This document shows positions 16,519-24,577 of a stretch of DNA of 30,087 nt, piece by piece; position 1 is the first letter of the stretch, and each line of letters opens with the position of its first letter. A program made the position numbers and the translations under genes. The notes under the pieces are model-generated. The model was not told where the DNA came from. It searched no databases and saw only the letters and a list, made by a program, of their open reading frames with translations. This DNA is from Pseudomonadota bacterium (GTDB taxonomy: Bacteria; Pseudomonadota; Alphaproteobacteria; Reyranellales; Reyranellaceae), in assembly GCA_023386865.1 (NCBI GenBank), contig JAEWIV010000094.1, positions 1 through 30,087 of the forward strand, written 5' to 3'.

Positions 16519-17007
16519 TCAGTGAGACTTGGATTGGGCGTCGAGCCAGCGGCGAACCTGGGCCAGGTCGGCGACGCCGGGCAGCACGGTCGCCTTGCCG
16601 CCGCGATCGATCATCATGGTGCGCGGCAGCTCGCCGGCCCACTCTGGGTCGATCTCGTAGCGCAGGCGTTCATGGAAGCGGTCGGCGAACGACCAGCTCT
16701 CGGTCTTGTCCAGGCCGGCCTTGGCGAGGGTGGCGGCCAGGCGCTCCGGGTCCTGCGGTACCGGGTCGGCTGCGATCAGCACCAGCCTGAGGTCGGGCCG
16801 CCTGGCCTGCAGTGCCCCCCAATGCGGCAGCTCGACCAGGCAGGGAGCGCAGGTGAGGCCCCAGAAATGGACGACGGTCGGCCGGCCCGCATGGGCCTCG
16901 CGCAGCTTCGCCCAGTTTCCCCGCTCGAACGATTGTGGATCGGCCGCTTCGGCTGCCGAGAACGAGACGATGCCGAGCAGCGCGGCAAGAATGAGCGACA
17001 GTCTCAC
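16519..17007 (-). CDS. TlpA/ResA-like thioredoxin-fold protein
   Basis: This 162-residue exported thiol protein has signal peptide RLSLILAALLGIVSFSAAEA and a redoxin domain with Cys53-Ala-Pro-Cys56 in the context HFWGLTCAPCLVELPHW. LPRTMMIDRGG supplies the cis-Pro region. TlpA-type proteins reduce disulfides in the periplasm and, in Bradyrhizobium, reduce the copper-site cysteines of ScoI and the oxidase subunit. The start is GTG 17007, overlapping the upstream stop as GTGA, so translation is coupled. The frame runs on to 17211, but that part is antiparallel shadow of the neighbour. Between an Asp-box protein and PCu(A)C, a role in keeping copper ligands reduced is a reasonable inference. Confidence 0.87.
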   Translation of the reverse strand: MRLSLILAALLGIVSFSAAEAADPQSFERGNWAKLREAHAGRPTVVHFWGLTCAPCLVELPHWGALQARRPDLRLVLIAADPVPQDPERLAATLAKAGLDKTESWSFADRFHERLRYEIDPEWAGELPRTMMIDRGGKATVLPGVADLAQVRRWLDAQSKSH

Positions 17008-18185
17008 GGTTGGTCTCCCAGCGGGATCAGGCGATAGCCTTCGTTCTTGGTCAGCCACGACAAATAGGTGCGCTGCTTGTCGGCAACCAGCAGCGGATGG
17101 TCCGACGCATCCTCGGTCTCGGCGATCGTGCGGGCATCGCGCCAGTTCTTGCCGCTGTCGCCGGAAACCTGCCAGCGCACGACGACCTTGACGCCGTCGA
17201 ACTCCTTCCACACGAGGTGCAGGGCCGGACCGTTCGCCAGAAGGTAGGGACGGCCCGGTTGGCGATCCGGCTTCGCCAACACCCGCGGCGCCGCGTACTC
17301 GGCCTCGGCGGAATCGGCGCGCGCATAAAACAGGCCTTTGCGCTTCACGCCATCGGTGAACCAGGCGACGTGGTGCGAGCCGTCAGGTGCGATGGCCATG
17401 CTGGGTCCGTGATGTGGGCAGGCCTCGATCTTCCAGTCGTCGACACTGACGCGGCGCGGTGGGCCCGGCGTCGTCGCGTTCTGGAAGGTGATCACCGCAT
17501 GATCGCGCACCGAGCCGGGGAAGATGTTCCGGAACACGACGGCCGGGCGGCCCGCGCCGGCGAAGGCGAGGCCGAGCCGGCAGCATTCGCAGGTATTGTC
17601 GAGCGCGATCGAGGTCTTGCCGAAACCGGCCTCGCCATCCTCCCAGGCATAGGCCAGTGCCGCCCCGGGATAGGCGCGGCCGGCGGCCCGCGCCTTGGCG
17701 ACATTGCGCTTGTCGAGCCAGGCGGCGAAAACGCGGCCGCCCGGATCGACGCCTGCGACCTCGAAGCGTTGGCTGGTCGTGTCGGATGTGATCGGGCGCG
17801 GCCGGCTGAACGTGGCGCCGCCGTCGCTCGACCGCGAGAAGAAGGCGCGGCCGTTGAAGTTCTTGTCCTGGAAGGTGCCGAAGGTGACGATCAGCCCGCC
17901 CTTGGGATCGACCGCGATGCGCGCCCGCGCGTCCGGCCCCCAGTCGAGGTTCATGGGCTCCGGCGTCACCATGACCGGCGTCGAGAAGGTCTTGCCGAGG
18001 TCGCCGGAGCGCAGCACGCCGATGCGATCGCCGATTGGCCGGGCCAGCCAAAGCGTGCCGTCCGGCCCGAAGGCCGGCGCGGCGGTGAAGGCCTCGGGCG
18101 CGCCGGCCGGCTTGCCGTGTTGATGCTGGGCGGCGGCCGTCGACGTCAGCAGGCCGAGGATGGCAAAGCAGACCACGATACGCAT
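17004..18185 (-). CDS. Secreted Asp-box (BNR/sialidase-like) protein with Cys/His clusters
   Basis: This 393-residue protein has signal peptide RIVVCFAILGLLTSTAAA. The mature protein starts QHQHG, giving a His-x-His at its N-terminus. Asp boxes of the S-x-D-x-G-x-x-W/F type appear at about 60-67 (SGDLGKTF), 119-126 (SSDGGATF) and 342-349 (SGDSGKNW), which indicates a beta-propeller. A DNTCECCRLG cluster (Cys199, 201, 202) and CPHHGP (256-261) add metal-type ligands. Automated pipelines would name this a sialidase, but no Arg triad can be placed, and the operon points to copper rather than sugars. The start ATG overlaps the TonB gene stop by one base, and its end overlaps the TlpA-like start by four. 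Confidence 0.75.
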   Translation of the reverse strand: MRIVVCFAILGLLTSTAAAQHQHGKPAGAPEAFTAAPAFGPDGTLWLARPIGDRIGVLRSGDLGKTFSTPVMVTPEPMNLDWGPDARARIAVDPKGGLIVTFGTFQDKNFNGRAFFSRSSDGGATFSRPRPITSDTTSQRFEVAGVDPGGRVFAAWLDKRNVAKARAAGRAYPGAALAYAWEDGEAGFGKTSIALDNTCECCRLGLAFAGAGRPAVVFRNIFPGSVRDHAVITFQNATTPGPPRRVSVDDWKIEACPHHGPSMAIAPDGSHHVAWFTDGVKRKGLFYARADSAEAEYAAPRVLAKPDRQPGRPYLLANGPALHLVWKEFDGVKVVVRWQVSGDSGKNWRDARTIAETEDASDHPLLVADKQRTYLSWLTKNEGYRLIPLGDQP

Positions 18186-20350
18186 CAGAACCTCACCTTC
18201 ATGCCGGCAATTGCCGTCAGCGGCATTCCAAGCTGGGGAATGGCCGACGCATTGACGGTCGACCCCTCGAACGACGTCAGCGTGTATCCGGACGCGAGAT
18301 ATTGGACGTTGGTCAGGTTCTGGATACTGCCATAGATGTCCACATCCTTGGCGGGCGACCACCTGACGCCGAGGTCGATCAGCGTCGCCCCGTCGTTCAG
18401 CTGTGTGTGACCGGTGTCGTTCCAGTATTGCGGGAAGGACTTCATCGAGGCCGTCAGGACCAGGTTCTCGATCGGCCGCCATTCGACTCCGGCGGTGACC
18501 ATGTAGTTTGGCACCTGGCCCAGCTGCACGCCGGTGCGCACCACGGCCGGATTGGCCGAGCTGGTGAGATAGGCCACGGTGCTGGTGAAGCTGCCGATCA
18601 GCCGCAGTTGCTCGAACGGCTGCCAGGTCGCGATCAGCTCGACCCCCTGAAAGGTGGCGCTGCCGACGTTCTGGTACTGACGCACCGTCGTGAAGGCGGG
18701 ACCGAGGCCGGCCGCCGTGACGAAGGGCACGGCGCAGCCCGGGTTGGCGTTGCACACCGTGACGAAGTCGATGAAGTTGTCGAGGTTGTTGTTGAAATAG
18801 GTGCCTGACAGCGTGAGGCCCTTCCACTCGAAATCGATGCCGACCTCCTGGCCGAAATTGGTCATCGGCTGCAGGTTGGGATTGGTCGCCGTGAACGCCG
18901 TGCCGCTGGCGAAGCTGCGGTACATCTGGTTCATGCCCGGGGCCGAGAAGTTGCGGTAGATGGCGCCGCGCACCGTCACCTCGTCGCTGGCGTAGAACTT
19001 CAGGCCGATGCGCGGATCGAAGCTCGCGGCGCTGGCGTTGGGCACCACGTTCAGCGTGCTCGAGTTCTGGGTGAGCACGCTGGCGTTCATCGCCTGCCAG
19101 AAGTCGCCGCGCAGGCCCACGGTGATGTCGATCGGTACGCCCGTGAAGCGGTACGTGCCCTGGGCGAACACACCCTGGAAGCGGTGTTCGCCGTTGGTGA
19201 CGAAGGTCGTGGGCTGGGCGAGCGCGCTGGCATAGAGGCTGTTGTAGTCGGTGATCAGCGTGCGGCGCGCGTCGACGCCGATCTTGACGTCGCGCAAGGG
19301 TCCGAAACTGGCCTCGTAGAAGATCGAGCCGCCCTGGTCGGCGCTGGGCGAGGCCTCGACCTGGCTCACGAACTGATTGAGGAAGCTCGTGTTGTTCAGC
19401 GTATAGCCGCCGCTCGCCACGTTCGTGGTGCCGAAAGAGCCGCCTGCCGCCCAGCCGCTGACGTTGAGCGAGGACCGCTCGTCGAGCTGGTAGCTGCCGC
19501 CCAGCAGCAGCCGGTAGGTCGACCAGTTGTTGTGGGCGAAGGTCCAGACCAGCCCATCTTCCCAGGTCTGGTTCCAATAGCCCTTGGCGAAGACCTTGAG
19601 CTTGTCGCTCGGCGTCAGGAAGACGCTGGCGGCGACGTTGTCGGCCTTCGAGGCGGTCGGCACGAGGTTGGCGTTCTGGTATTGAGCCGGCGTCAGGTTG
19701 TAGCCCGAGCTCTGCGCATGGCTGTAACTGGCCGCGACCTTGATCATGTCGTTGACGACGTAGCTGCCGGAGGCCTCGGCGGTGGATGTGTTGTAGCTGC
19801 CGTAGCTCGCATCGGCCGAGGCGCCGGTCTTGGTCGGCTCGCGGGTGACGATGTTGATCACGCCGCCCATCGCCATGTTGCCCCACAGGCTGGTGGCGCC
19901 GCCGCCGCGGATCACCTCGATGCGGTCCACCGAGTTCTTGGGGATGGTGCTCCAGTTGATGGTGCGGAAATAGGGATCGTTGATCGGCACGCCGTCGACC
20001 ATCACCAGCGTGTTGACGGTGGTGCTGGTGCCGAAGCCGCGGATGTTGACCGGCTGGGCCGTCGGATGGAGCTGGCCGGTCGGGACGTTGGGCAGCCACA
20101 CGCCCGGGATGCGGTTGACGATCTGGTCGACGCTGGTCTCGGGCTGGGCCTGGATCTGCTCGCGGGTCATCAGCGTGGTGCTGACGTCGAGCTTGTCGAG
20201 CGCCGCGCCGCGGCCGGCGCTGTCGGTGATGGGCGGTAGGCTGACCGGTGGCGTCGCCGCCGGCGGCGGCGTGTCCTGCGCCCGGGCCAGCGTCGGGATC
20301 AGCGCCCAGCCCGCCAATGCGGCGAACGTCGCCGCGCGAACGGACAGCAT
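18185..20350 (-). CDS. TonB-dependent outer-membrane receptor (probable copper receptor)
   Basis: This 721-residue protein has a signal peptide ending LARA-QDTPPP, a plug domain at about residues 55-175 (REQIQAQPETSVDQIVNRIPG, VNIRGFG, LVMVDGVPIND, IEVIRGGGATSLWGNMAMGGVINIVT), then a beta-barrel closing in MKVRF with the terminal Phe expected for barrel insertion. It imports a ligand across the outer membrane using TonB energy. Ligand identity is inferred only from the copper-handling genes directly downstream. No ferric-siderophore genes and no sigma/anti-sigma pair are nearby. GGGAG precedes the ATG by about six bases. The DUF2946-like gene lies 61 bases upstream. Confidence 0.88.
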   Translation of the reverse strand: MLSVRAATFAALAGWALIPTLARAQDTPPPAATPPVSLPPITDSAGRGAALDKLDVSTTLMTREQIQAQPETSVDQIVNRIPGVWLPNVPTGQLHPTAQPVNIRGFGTSTTVNTLVMVDGVPINDPYFRTINWSTIPKNSVDRIEVIRGGGATSLWGNMAMGGVINIVTREPTKTGASADASYGSYNTSTAEASGSYVVNDMIKVAASYSHAQSSGYNLTPAQYQNANLVPTASKADNVAASVFLTPSDKLKVFAKGYWNQTWEDGLVWTFAHNNWSTYRLLLGGSYQLDERSSLNVSGWAAGGSFGTTNVASGGYTLNNTSFLNQFVSQVEASPSADQGGSIFYEASFGPLRDVKIGVDARRTLITDYNSLYASALAQPTTFVTNGEHRFQGVFAQGTYRFTGVPIDITVGLRGDFWQAMNASVLTQNSSTLNVVPNASAASFDPRIGLKFYASDEVTVRGAIYRNFSAPGMNQMYRSFASGTAFTATNPNLQPMTNFGQEVGIDFEWKGLTLSGTYFNNNLDNFIDFVTVCNANPGCAVPFVTAAGLGPAFTTVRQYQNVGSATFQGVELIATWQPFEQLRLIGSFTSTVAYLTSSANPAVVRTGVQLGQVPNYMVTAGVEWRPIENLVLTASMKSFPQYWNDTGHTQLNDGATLIDLGVRWSPAKDVDIYGSIQNLTNVQYLASGYTLTSFEGSTVNASAIPQLGMPLTAIAGMKVRF

Positions 20351-20411
20351 GAAAATCTCCCAAGTGACGAACGAACGCGACGCCCGGCGAAGTGCGTCGC
20401 GGCTTCAGGCG

Positions 20412-20801
20412 TCAGACGGGGAGGGGTGGCGCTCGCGGTTGGCTGGGCCCGTCGCGAATGCCGAGGGAGGCGAGCGCCTCGGCCGGCTCGAGCGGACGAA
20501 CCGTCGTTGGCGGGCGGTCGACGGCGACGAACGAACTGGTCGGCCCGCCGATGACCGGTGCATGGGCGAGGCCCAGGCAGCATTCGTGCAGCGTACCGCC
20601 CGGCGCTGGATGCTGCGCGTCGGTCTGCTGGGCACTCCCTTGCTGAGCGCTCGGCAGGCACATCGCCGCCCAGTTGCCCGGCGCGCTGCTGCGCATCAGC
20701 GCCGCGTGGGCCAGCGGCTGCAGGAAGTTCAGGGTGATCGCAAACAGCGCCGCAGCCAATGCCGCCGCGCGCCATCCCCGGTCGGAGCGTTTGCGATCCA
20801 T
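20412..20801 (-). CDS. DUF2946-like small membrane or exported protein
   Basis: This 129-residue protein from ATG 20801 reads MDRKRSDRGWRAAALAAALFAITLNFLQPLAHA, a long hydrophobic N-terminus acting as signal peptide or anchor. The rest is Ala/Pro-rich and contains NWAAMCLPSA and LHECCLGLAH, a Cys-Cys plus His cluster. This arrangement resembles the DUF2946 family, small proteins often found beside copper or TonB genes and with no proven function. It is the first gene of the five-gene minus-strand operon. In-frame ATG 20834 is also possible but would add a Gly-rich leader before the charged n-region. Confidence 0.6.
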   Translation of the reverse strand: MDRKRSDRGWRAAALAAALFAITLNFLQPLAHAALMRSSAPGNWAAMCLPSAQQGSAQQTDAQHPAPGGTLHECCLGLAHAPVIGGPTSSFVAVDRPPTTVRPLEPAEALASLGIRDGPSQPRAPPLPV

Positions 20802-20832
20802 GGCACAAGCTAGACCCGAACCGAGGCCGGGC

Positions 20833-20851
20833 AAAAGGGACTTGTTGTCCC
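20833..20851 (-). terminator. Weak intrinsic terminator after the NUDIX gene
   Basis: On the minus strand GGGAC, a five-base loop and GTCCC are followed by TTTT. The stem is only five base pairs, but position and T-run fit the end of the gdx-SDR-NUDIX transcript, just ahead of the copper operon. This would separate the two transcripts. Confidence 0.4.
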
Positions 20852-20879
20852 GGTCACGTCTCTCCTCGGCCGCGCGGCC

Positions 20880-21488
20880 CTACAGCCCGAGCGCCGACAG
20901 GCGTGGATCGCCTGTCCGCTTGGCGAAGACCTTGAGCTGCCACAAGGCGGCGAGGTGCAGGCCGGGAATCTCGAGGCGACCGTCGGCGAGGTCGGCCAGG
21001 AAGCGATCCCACGGCACGAGGTGGGTGCTGATGATCTCTCCCGGGTCGAACCTGGGTTCGGCTACCTTGCGGGCATCGAGCGCCAGGAAAGAATGGACAC
21101 GATTGTTCTGGCGCGCGGTGTTGGCGGTCGAGGAGCCCAGCGCATGCCATTCCTCGGCGGCGTAGCCGGTCTCCTCGAGCAGCTCGCGCTTGGTCGCCTC
21201 CAGCACGCTTTCGCCCTCGTCGTCGGGGGTGCCGCAGGGCAGCTCGAAGGAGTTGCGCTCGATGCCGTGGCGGTACTCCTCGATCAGCACGATCTCGCGC
21301 TCGGGCGTGAGCGCGATGGCGCAGATCCACTCGGGGAACTCGATGGTGTGATAGGGCGACAGGATCGTGCCGTTGGGCACGCGCACGGTGTCGCTGCGCA
21401 CTGCCAGCCAGCGGTCGCGGTACGAGTACCTGGTTTCCAGCACCTGCCACGGCGCGATGGTCGTGGCCGGCTTCTTGGGATCAGCCAT
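20880..21488 (-). CDS. NUDIX hydrolase (ADP-ribose pyrophosphatase-like)
   Basis: This 202-residue protein has a Nudix box around residues 86-109: Gly86, Glu93, then Arg101-Glu102 and Glu105-Glu106-Thr-Gly108 in RELLEETGY. The N-terminal beta region (WQVLETRYSYRDRW, VLIEEYRHGIE, FELPCG) matches ADP-ribose/sugar-nucleotide pyrophosphatases that cleave X-linked nucleoside diphosphates with Mg2+. The spacing from Gly86 to Glu93 is six residues rather than five. The start is ATG 21488, 13 bases after the SDR stop; the longer frame to 21608 would overlap the SDR gene. Probably cotranscribed with it. Confidence 0.85.
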   Translation of the reverse strand: MADPKKPATTIAPWQVLETRYSYRDRWLAVRSDTVRVPNGTILSPYHTIEFPEWICAIALTPEREIVLIEEYRHGIERNSFELPCGTPDDEGESVLEATKRELLEETGYAAEEWHALGSSTANTARQNNRVHSFLALDARKVAEPRFDPGEIISTHLVPWDRFLADLADGRLEIPGLHLAALWQLKVFAKRTGDPRLSALGL

Positions 21489-21501
21489 CAACCCCTCGAC
21501 G

Positions 21502-22260
21502 TCAGACCGCCGTCCAGCCGCCGTCGACCACGATTTCCGCGCCCGTGACGTAGGACGATTCGTCCGAGGCGAGGAACAGGATGGCATAGGCCACCTCGTC
21601 GACCTCACCGGCCCGCCCCATCGGCACGCCCTTCAGCGTCTTGGCGCGAGTCTCGGGATCGGCGGTGCGGCCGGAGGTGCGCATCGGCGGCATCAGGCCG
21701 GGATGGACCGAGTTGACGCGGATGCGATCGCGGCCATGCTGCGCGGCCGCCGCCTTGGTGATCAGCCGCACCGCGCCCTTGGAGGCGTTGTAGCCGACAT
21801 GGATGTAGCCTTGGCCGACGATGCCGGAGATCGACGACAGGTTGATCACCGAGCCGCCGTTGCCGGCCTTCTTCATGGCGGCGATGCCGTACTTCATCCC
21901 GAGGAACACGCCGGTGGCATTGATGCCCATCAGGCGGTTCCAGGCGGCGGTATCGTAGAGATCCTGCTCGGCCGAGCCCGAGATGCCGGCGTTGTTGACC
22001 AGCACGTTCAGCCCGCCATGGGTCGACACGGTCTTGTCGACCACCGACTTCCATTGCCCCTCGTCGGTCACGTCGAGATGCATGTAGGTCGCCCTGCCGC
22101 CTGCCTTGTTGATCTCGGCGACCACGGCCTCGCCCTCCTTGTCCAGGAGGTCGGCCACCACCACGGCCTTGGCGCCCTCGCGGGCGAACAGTCGGGCGGT
22201 CGCCGCGCCCATGCCGCTGGCCCCGCCGGTCACCAGGGCCACCTTGTCCTTCATGCGCAT
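21502..22260 (-). CDS. SDR family NAD(P)-dependent oxidoreductase
   Basis: This 252-residue classical short-chain dehydrogenase has cofactor motif TGGASGMG (11-18), NNAG (89-92), the catalytic Ser in INLSSISG, and Tyr157-x-x-x-Lys161 in YNASK. It ends DGGWTAV as usual for the family. Asp37 in VVVADL after strand 2 favours NAD over NADP. It resembles 3-oxoacyl-ACP reductase or hydroxysteroid-type SDRs, but the substrate is unknown. I prefer ATG 22260, since GGGGAG lies eight bases upstream; 22254 and 22296 are alternatives. It follows the SMR gene by 28 bases. Confidence 0.9.
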   Translation of the reverse strand: MRMKDKVALVTGGASGMGAATARLFAREGAKAVVVADLLDKEGEAVVAEINKAGGRATYMHLDVTDEGQWKSVVDKTVSTHGGLNVLVNNAGISGSAEQDLYDTAAWNRLMGINATGVFLGMKYGIAAMKKAGNGGSVINLSSISGIVGQGYIHVGYNASKGAVRLITKAAAAQHGRDRIRVNSVHPGLMPPMRTSGRTADPETRAKTLKGVPMGRAGEVDEVAYAILFLASDESSYVTGAEIVVDGGWTAV

Positions 22261-22288
22261 GGTCCGTGCTCCCCTTTTCATTAAGCGT

Positions 22289-22606
22289 TCACGCAAGCTT
22301 TAGGCCGACGATGCCTGCGACGATGAGGGCGATCGAGGCGATCCGCATGGTCGATGCCGCATCCCCGAACGCCACGATACCCACCACGAATGCGCCGACG
22401 GCGCCGATGCCCGTCCACACAGCGTACGCCGTGCCCATCGGAATGACACGCTGTGCCCACATCAGCAGCGCACCGCTTGCCGTCATGGCGACGACGGCGA
22501 AGATGATCCACCACGGGCGGGCGCCCTGGTCGGTCCAGCCGAGCTTCAGTCCGACCGGCCAGCCGATCTCGCAAACGCCCGCCAATACAAGGTAGATCCA
22601 CGCCAT
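22289..22606 (-). CDS. gdx: SMR family transporter, guanidinium exporter (Gdx/SugE) type
   Basis: This 105-residue protein has four membrane helices. Glu13 and Trp16 lie in helix 1 (GVCEIGWPVGLK), and the Gdx-type signature MGTAYAVWTGIGAVGAF occurs in helix 3. That signature separates guanidinium exporters from polyaromatic-drug exporters such as EmrE. Gdx proteins swap guanidinium for two protons as antiparallel homodimers, and one gene is enough for that, as here. A near-perfect ribosome site (AAGGAGGG) lies three bases before the ATG. A two-residue insertion between helices 1 and 2 compared with E. coli Gdx is small. No guanidine carboxylase genes are adjacent. Confidence 0.85.
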   Translation of the reverse strand: MAWIYLVLAGVCEIGWPVGLKLGWTDQGARPWWIIFAVVAMTASGALLMWAQRVIPMGTAYAVWTGIGAVGAFVVGIVAFGDAASTMRIASIALIVAGIVGLKLA

Positions 22607-22621
22607 CTTCCCTCCTTATGA

Positions 22622-22648
22622 CAACGGCCGTCATTGACTGCGCCGTTG
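22622..22648 (-). promoter_or_regulatory. Hairpin in the gdx leader
   Basis: CAACGGC and GCCGTTG form a perfect 7-base-pair stem around a 13-base loop, ending about five bases before the gdx Shine-Dalgarno. A structure this close to the ribosome site could modulate translation. It does not match a guanidine riboswitch well (see rejected items). Confidence 0.3.
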
Positions 22649-22737
22649 CGTCCTGTTCTGATCAAGACTTGCACGCATCTTGCAGGATAGCGAGAGCGGC
22701 GCAGGGAATGACTTGAGGGGTTTAAGGGAGCCTGGTC

Positions 22738-24528
22738 ATGAATGAACGCGAAATGCGCCGCCTGATCGGCGCTGTGAAGCATGGGAAACTTTCACGACGA
22801 GCTTTTGCGCAGCGGATGATGGCGGTCGGGCTGACCGCGCCGATGACGACCCAGCTCCTGGCCATCGCCGGCGTGGCGCATGCGCAGCCGAAATCGCAAT
22901 ACAAGCCCACCAAGCGCGGGGGCGGCGGACTGTTGAAGGTGCTGTGGTGGCAGGGCCCGACCCTGTTGAACCCGCACTTCGCGGTCGGCACCAAGGATCA
23001 GGACGGCAGCCGCGTCTTCTACGAGCCGCTGGCGGCCTGGGATCCCGACGGCAACCTCAAGCCCAAGCTCGCCGCTTCGATCCCCGGCCGCGAGGACGGC
23101 ACGCTGGCGGCGGACGGCAAGTCGGTGGTGTGGAAGCTGAAGCAGGGCGTCACCTGGCACGACGGCAAGCCGTTCACGGCCGACGACGTCGTCTTCAATT
23201 GGGAATATGCCAAAGATCCGGCGACCGCGGCGACCACCGCCGCTTCCTACAACGAGGTCGTGGTCGAGAAGGTCGACCAGTACACGGTGATGGTGAAATT
23301 CGCCAAGGCGACGCCGTTCTGGGCCGACGCCTTCGTCGGCACGCGCGGCATGCTGATCCCCAAGCACCTGTTCGCCGACTTCACCGGGGCGAAGTCGCGT
23401 GAGGCGCCGACCAACCTCAAGCCGGTCGGAACCGGCCCCTACATGTTCAAGGACTTCAAGCCGGGCGACCTGGTCGCGGGCGTCATCAATCCGAAGTACC
23501 ACCAGGACAACAAGCCCTACTTCGACGCCATCGAGATGAAGGGTGGCGGCGATGCCGTGTCGGCGGCGCGCGCCGTGCTGCAGTCGGGCGAGTTCGACTT
23601 CGCCTGGAACCTGCAGGTCGAGGACGAGATCCTCCAGCGCCTGGAGAAGGGCGGCAAGGGCAAGGTCGTGGTGTCCCCCGGCGGCAACATCGAGCATATC
23701 CAGCTCAACTTCACCGATCCGTGGACCGAGGTCGACGGCGAGCGCGCGAGCCTGAAGACCAAGCACCCGACGCTCAGCGATCCGGCGGTGCGCCAGGCCA
23801 TCTCGCTGCTGGTCGACAAGGATTCGATCGAGAAGCACATCTATGGCCGCACCGGCCCGGCCACGGCGAACTTCGTCAACAACCCGGCGCGCTTCGTCTC
23901 GAAGACCACCAAGTACGAATTCAGCGTCGACAAGGCCAACGAGGTCCTGGAGAAGGCCGGCTGGAAGAAGGGCGGCGACGGCATCCGCGAGAAGGACGGA
24001 AAGAAGCTCAAGTTCGTCTACCAGACGTCGATCAACCAGCCGCGCCAGAAGACCCAGGCGATCGTCAAGCAGGCCGCCCAGAAGGCCGGCATCGACATCG
24101 AGCTGAAGTCGGTGACGGCGTCGGTGTTCTTCTCGTCCGACGTCGCCAATCCGGACACCTACACCAAGTTCTACTGCGACATCCAGATGTACACGACGAC
24201 CATGTCGCAGCCCGATCCGGAAGTGTTCATGGTCCAGTTCTGCTCCTACGAGGCCGCCACCAAGGAGAACAAGTGGCAGGGCCGCAACATCACGCGCTGG
24301 CAGAGCCAGGCGTACGACGACAACTACAAGGCCGCGCAATCCGAGGTCGATCCGGTCAAGCGCGCCGCCATGTTCGTCGAGGCCAACAACATGGTGATCA
24401 ACAACTACGTAGTCATTCCTGTGGTCGCCCGCCCCGGCGTCGCGGCGACCGGCATCAAGCTGAACGCCTCGATCAGCGGCTGGGACAACAACACCTGGGA
24501 TCTGTCGGACTGGTACAAGGACGCGTAA
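22738..24528 (+). CDS. ABC transporter substrate-binding protein (peptide/opine family 5)
   Basis: This 596-residue periplasmic binding protein is of the SBP_bac_5 (DppA/OppA) class. A twin-arginine style signal is visible: LSRRAFAQRM at 18-27, a hydrophobic stretch and AHA-Q cleavage near 49. Family landmarks are VFYEPLAAWDPDGNLKPKLA, WKLKQGVTWHDGKPFTADDVVFNWEY, PVGTGPYMF, and DPAVRQAISLLVDKDSI. It should capture a peptide or peptide-like ligand and hand it to the permeases just downstream. The long form (about 600 residues) is seen in several alphaproteobacterial paralogs. AGGGAG precedes ATG 22738. It starts a complete five-gene transport operon. Confidence 0.92.
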   Translation: MNEREMRRLIGAVKHGKLSRRAFAQRMMAVGLTAPMTTQLLAIAGVAHAQPKSQYKPTKRGGGGLLKVLWWQGPTLLNPHFAVGTKDQDGSRVFYEPLAAWDPDGNLKPKLAASIPGREDGTLAADGKSVVWKLKQGVTWHDGKPFTADDVVFNWEYAKDPATAATTAASYNEVVVEKVDQYTVMVKFAKATPFWADAFVGTRGMLIPKHLFADFTGAKSREAPTNLKPVGTGPYMFKDFKPGDLVAGVINPKYHQDNKPYFDAIEMKGGGDAVSAARAVLQSGEFDFAWNLQVEDEILQRLEKGGKGKVVVSPGGNIEHIQLNFTDPWTEVDGERASLKTKHPTLSDPAVRQAISLLVDKDSIEKHIYGRTGPATANFVNNPARFVSKTTKYEFSVDKANEVLEKAGWKKGGDGIREKDGKKLKFVYQTSINQPRQKTQAIVKQAAQKAGIDIELKSVTASVFFSSDVANPDTYTKFYCDIQMYTTTMSQPDPEVFMVQFCSYEAATKENKWQGRNITRWQSQAYDDNYKAAQSEVDPVKRAAMFVEANNMVINNYVVIPVVARPGVAATGIKLNASISGWDNNTWDLSDWYKDA

Positions 24529-24544
24529 GCAACTGAATCGACAC

Positions 24545-24577
24545 CGCCCCGAGGCTTCGTCTCGGGGCGATGTTTTT
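24545..24577 (+). terminator. Strong intrinsic terminator/attenuator inside the ABC operon
   Basis: CGCCCCGAG (24545-24553) and CTCGGGGCG (24561-24569) form a perfect 9-base-pair GC-rich stem with a seven-base loop containing TTCG, followed by ATGTTTTT. It lies between the binding-protein gene and the first permease. Partial termination here would make far more binding protein than membrane components, as is common for such operons. Confidence 0.82.

Noticed and set aside
18186..20363. Frame joining the TonB region to the Asp-box protein as one 1119-residue protein.
   Set aside because: The part over the TonB gene is an out-of-frame shadow (Arg/Gln/His-rich). The true TonB protein lies in another frame, and the Asp-box protein has its own ATG and signal peptide at 18185.
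22607..22660. Possible guanidine-II (mini-ykkC) riboswitch upstream of gdx; two ACGG strings occur in the leader.
   Set aside because: The ACGG strings are not closed by proper stems as tetraloops. The only good stem has a 13-base loop. A covariance-model search would settle it.
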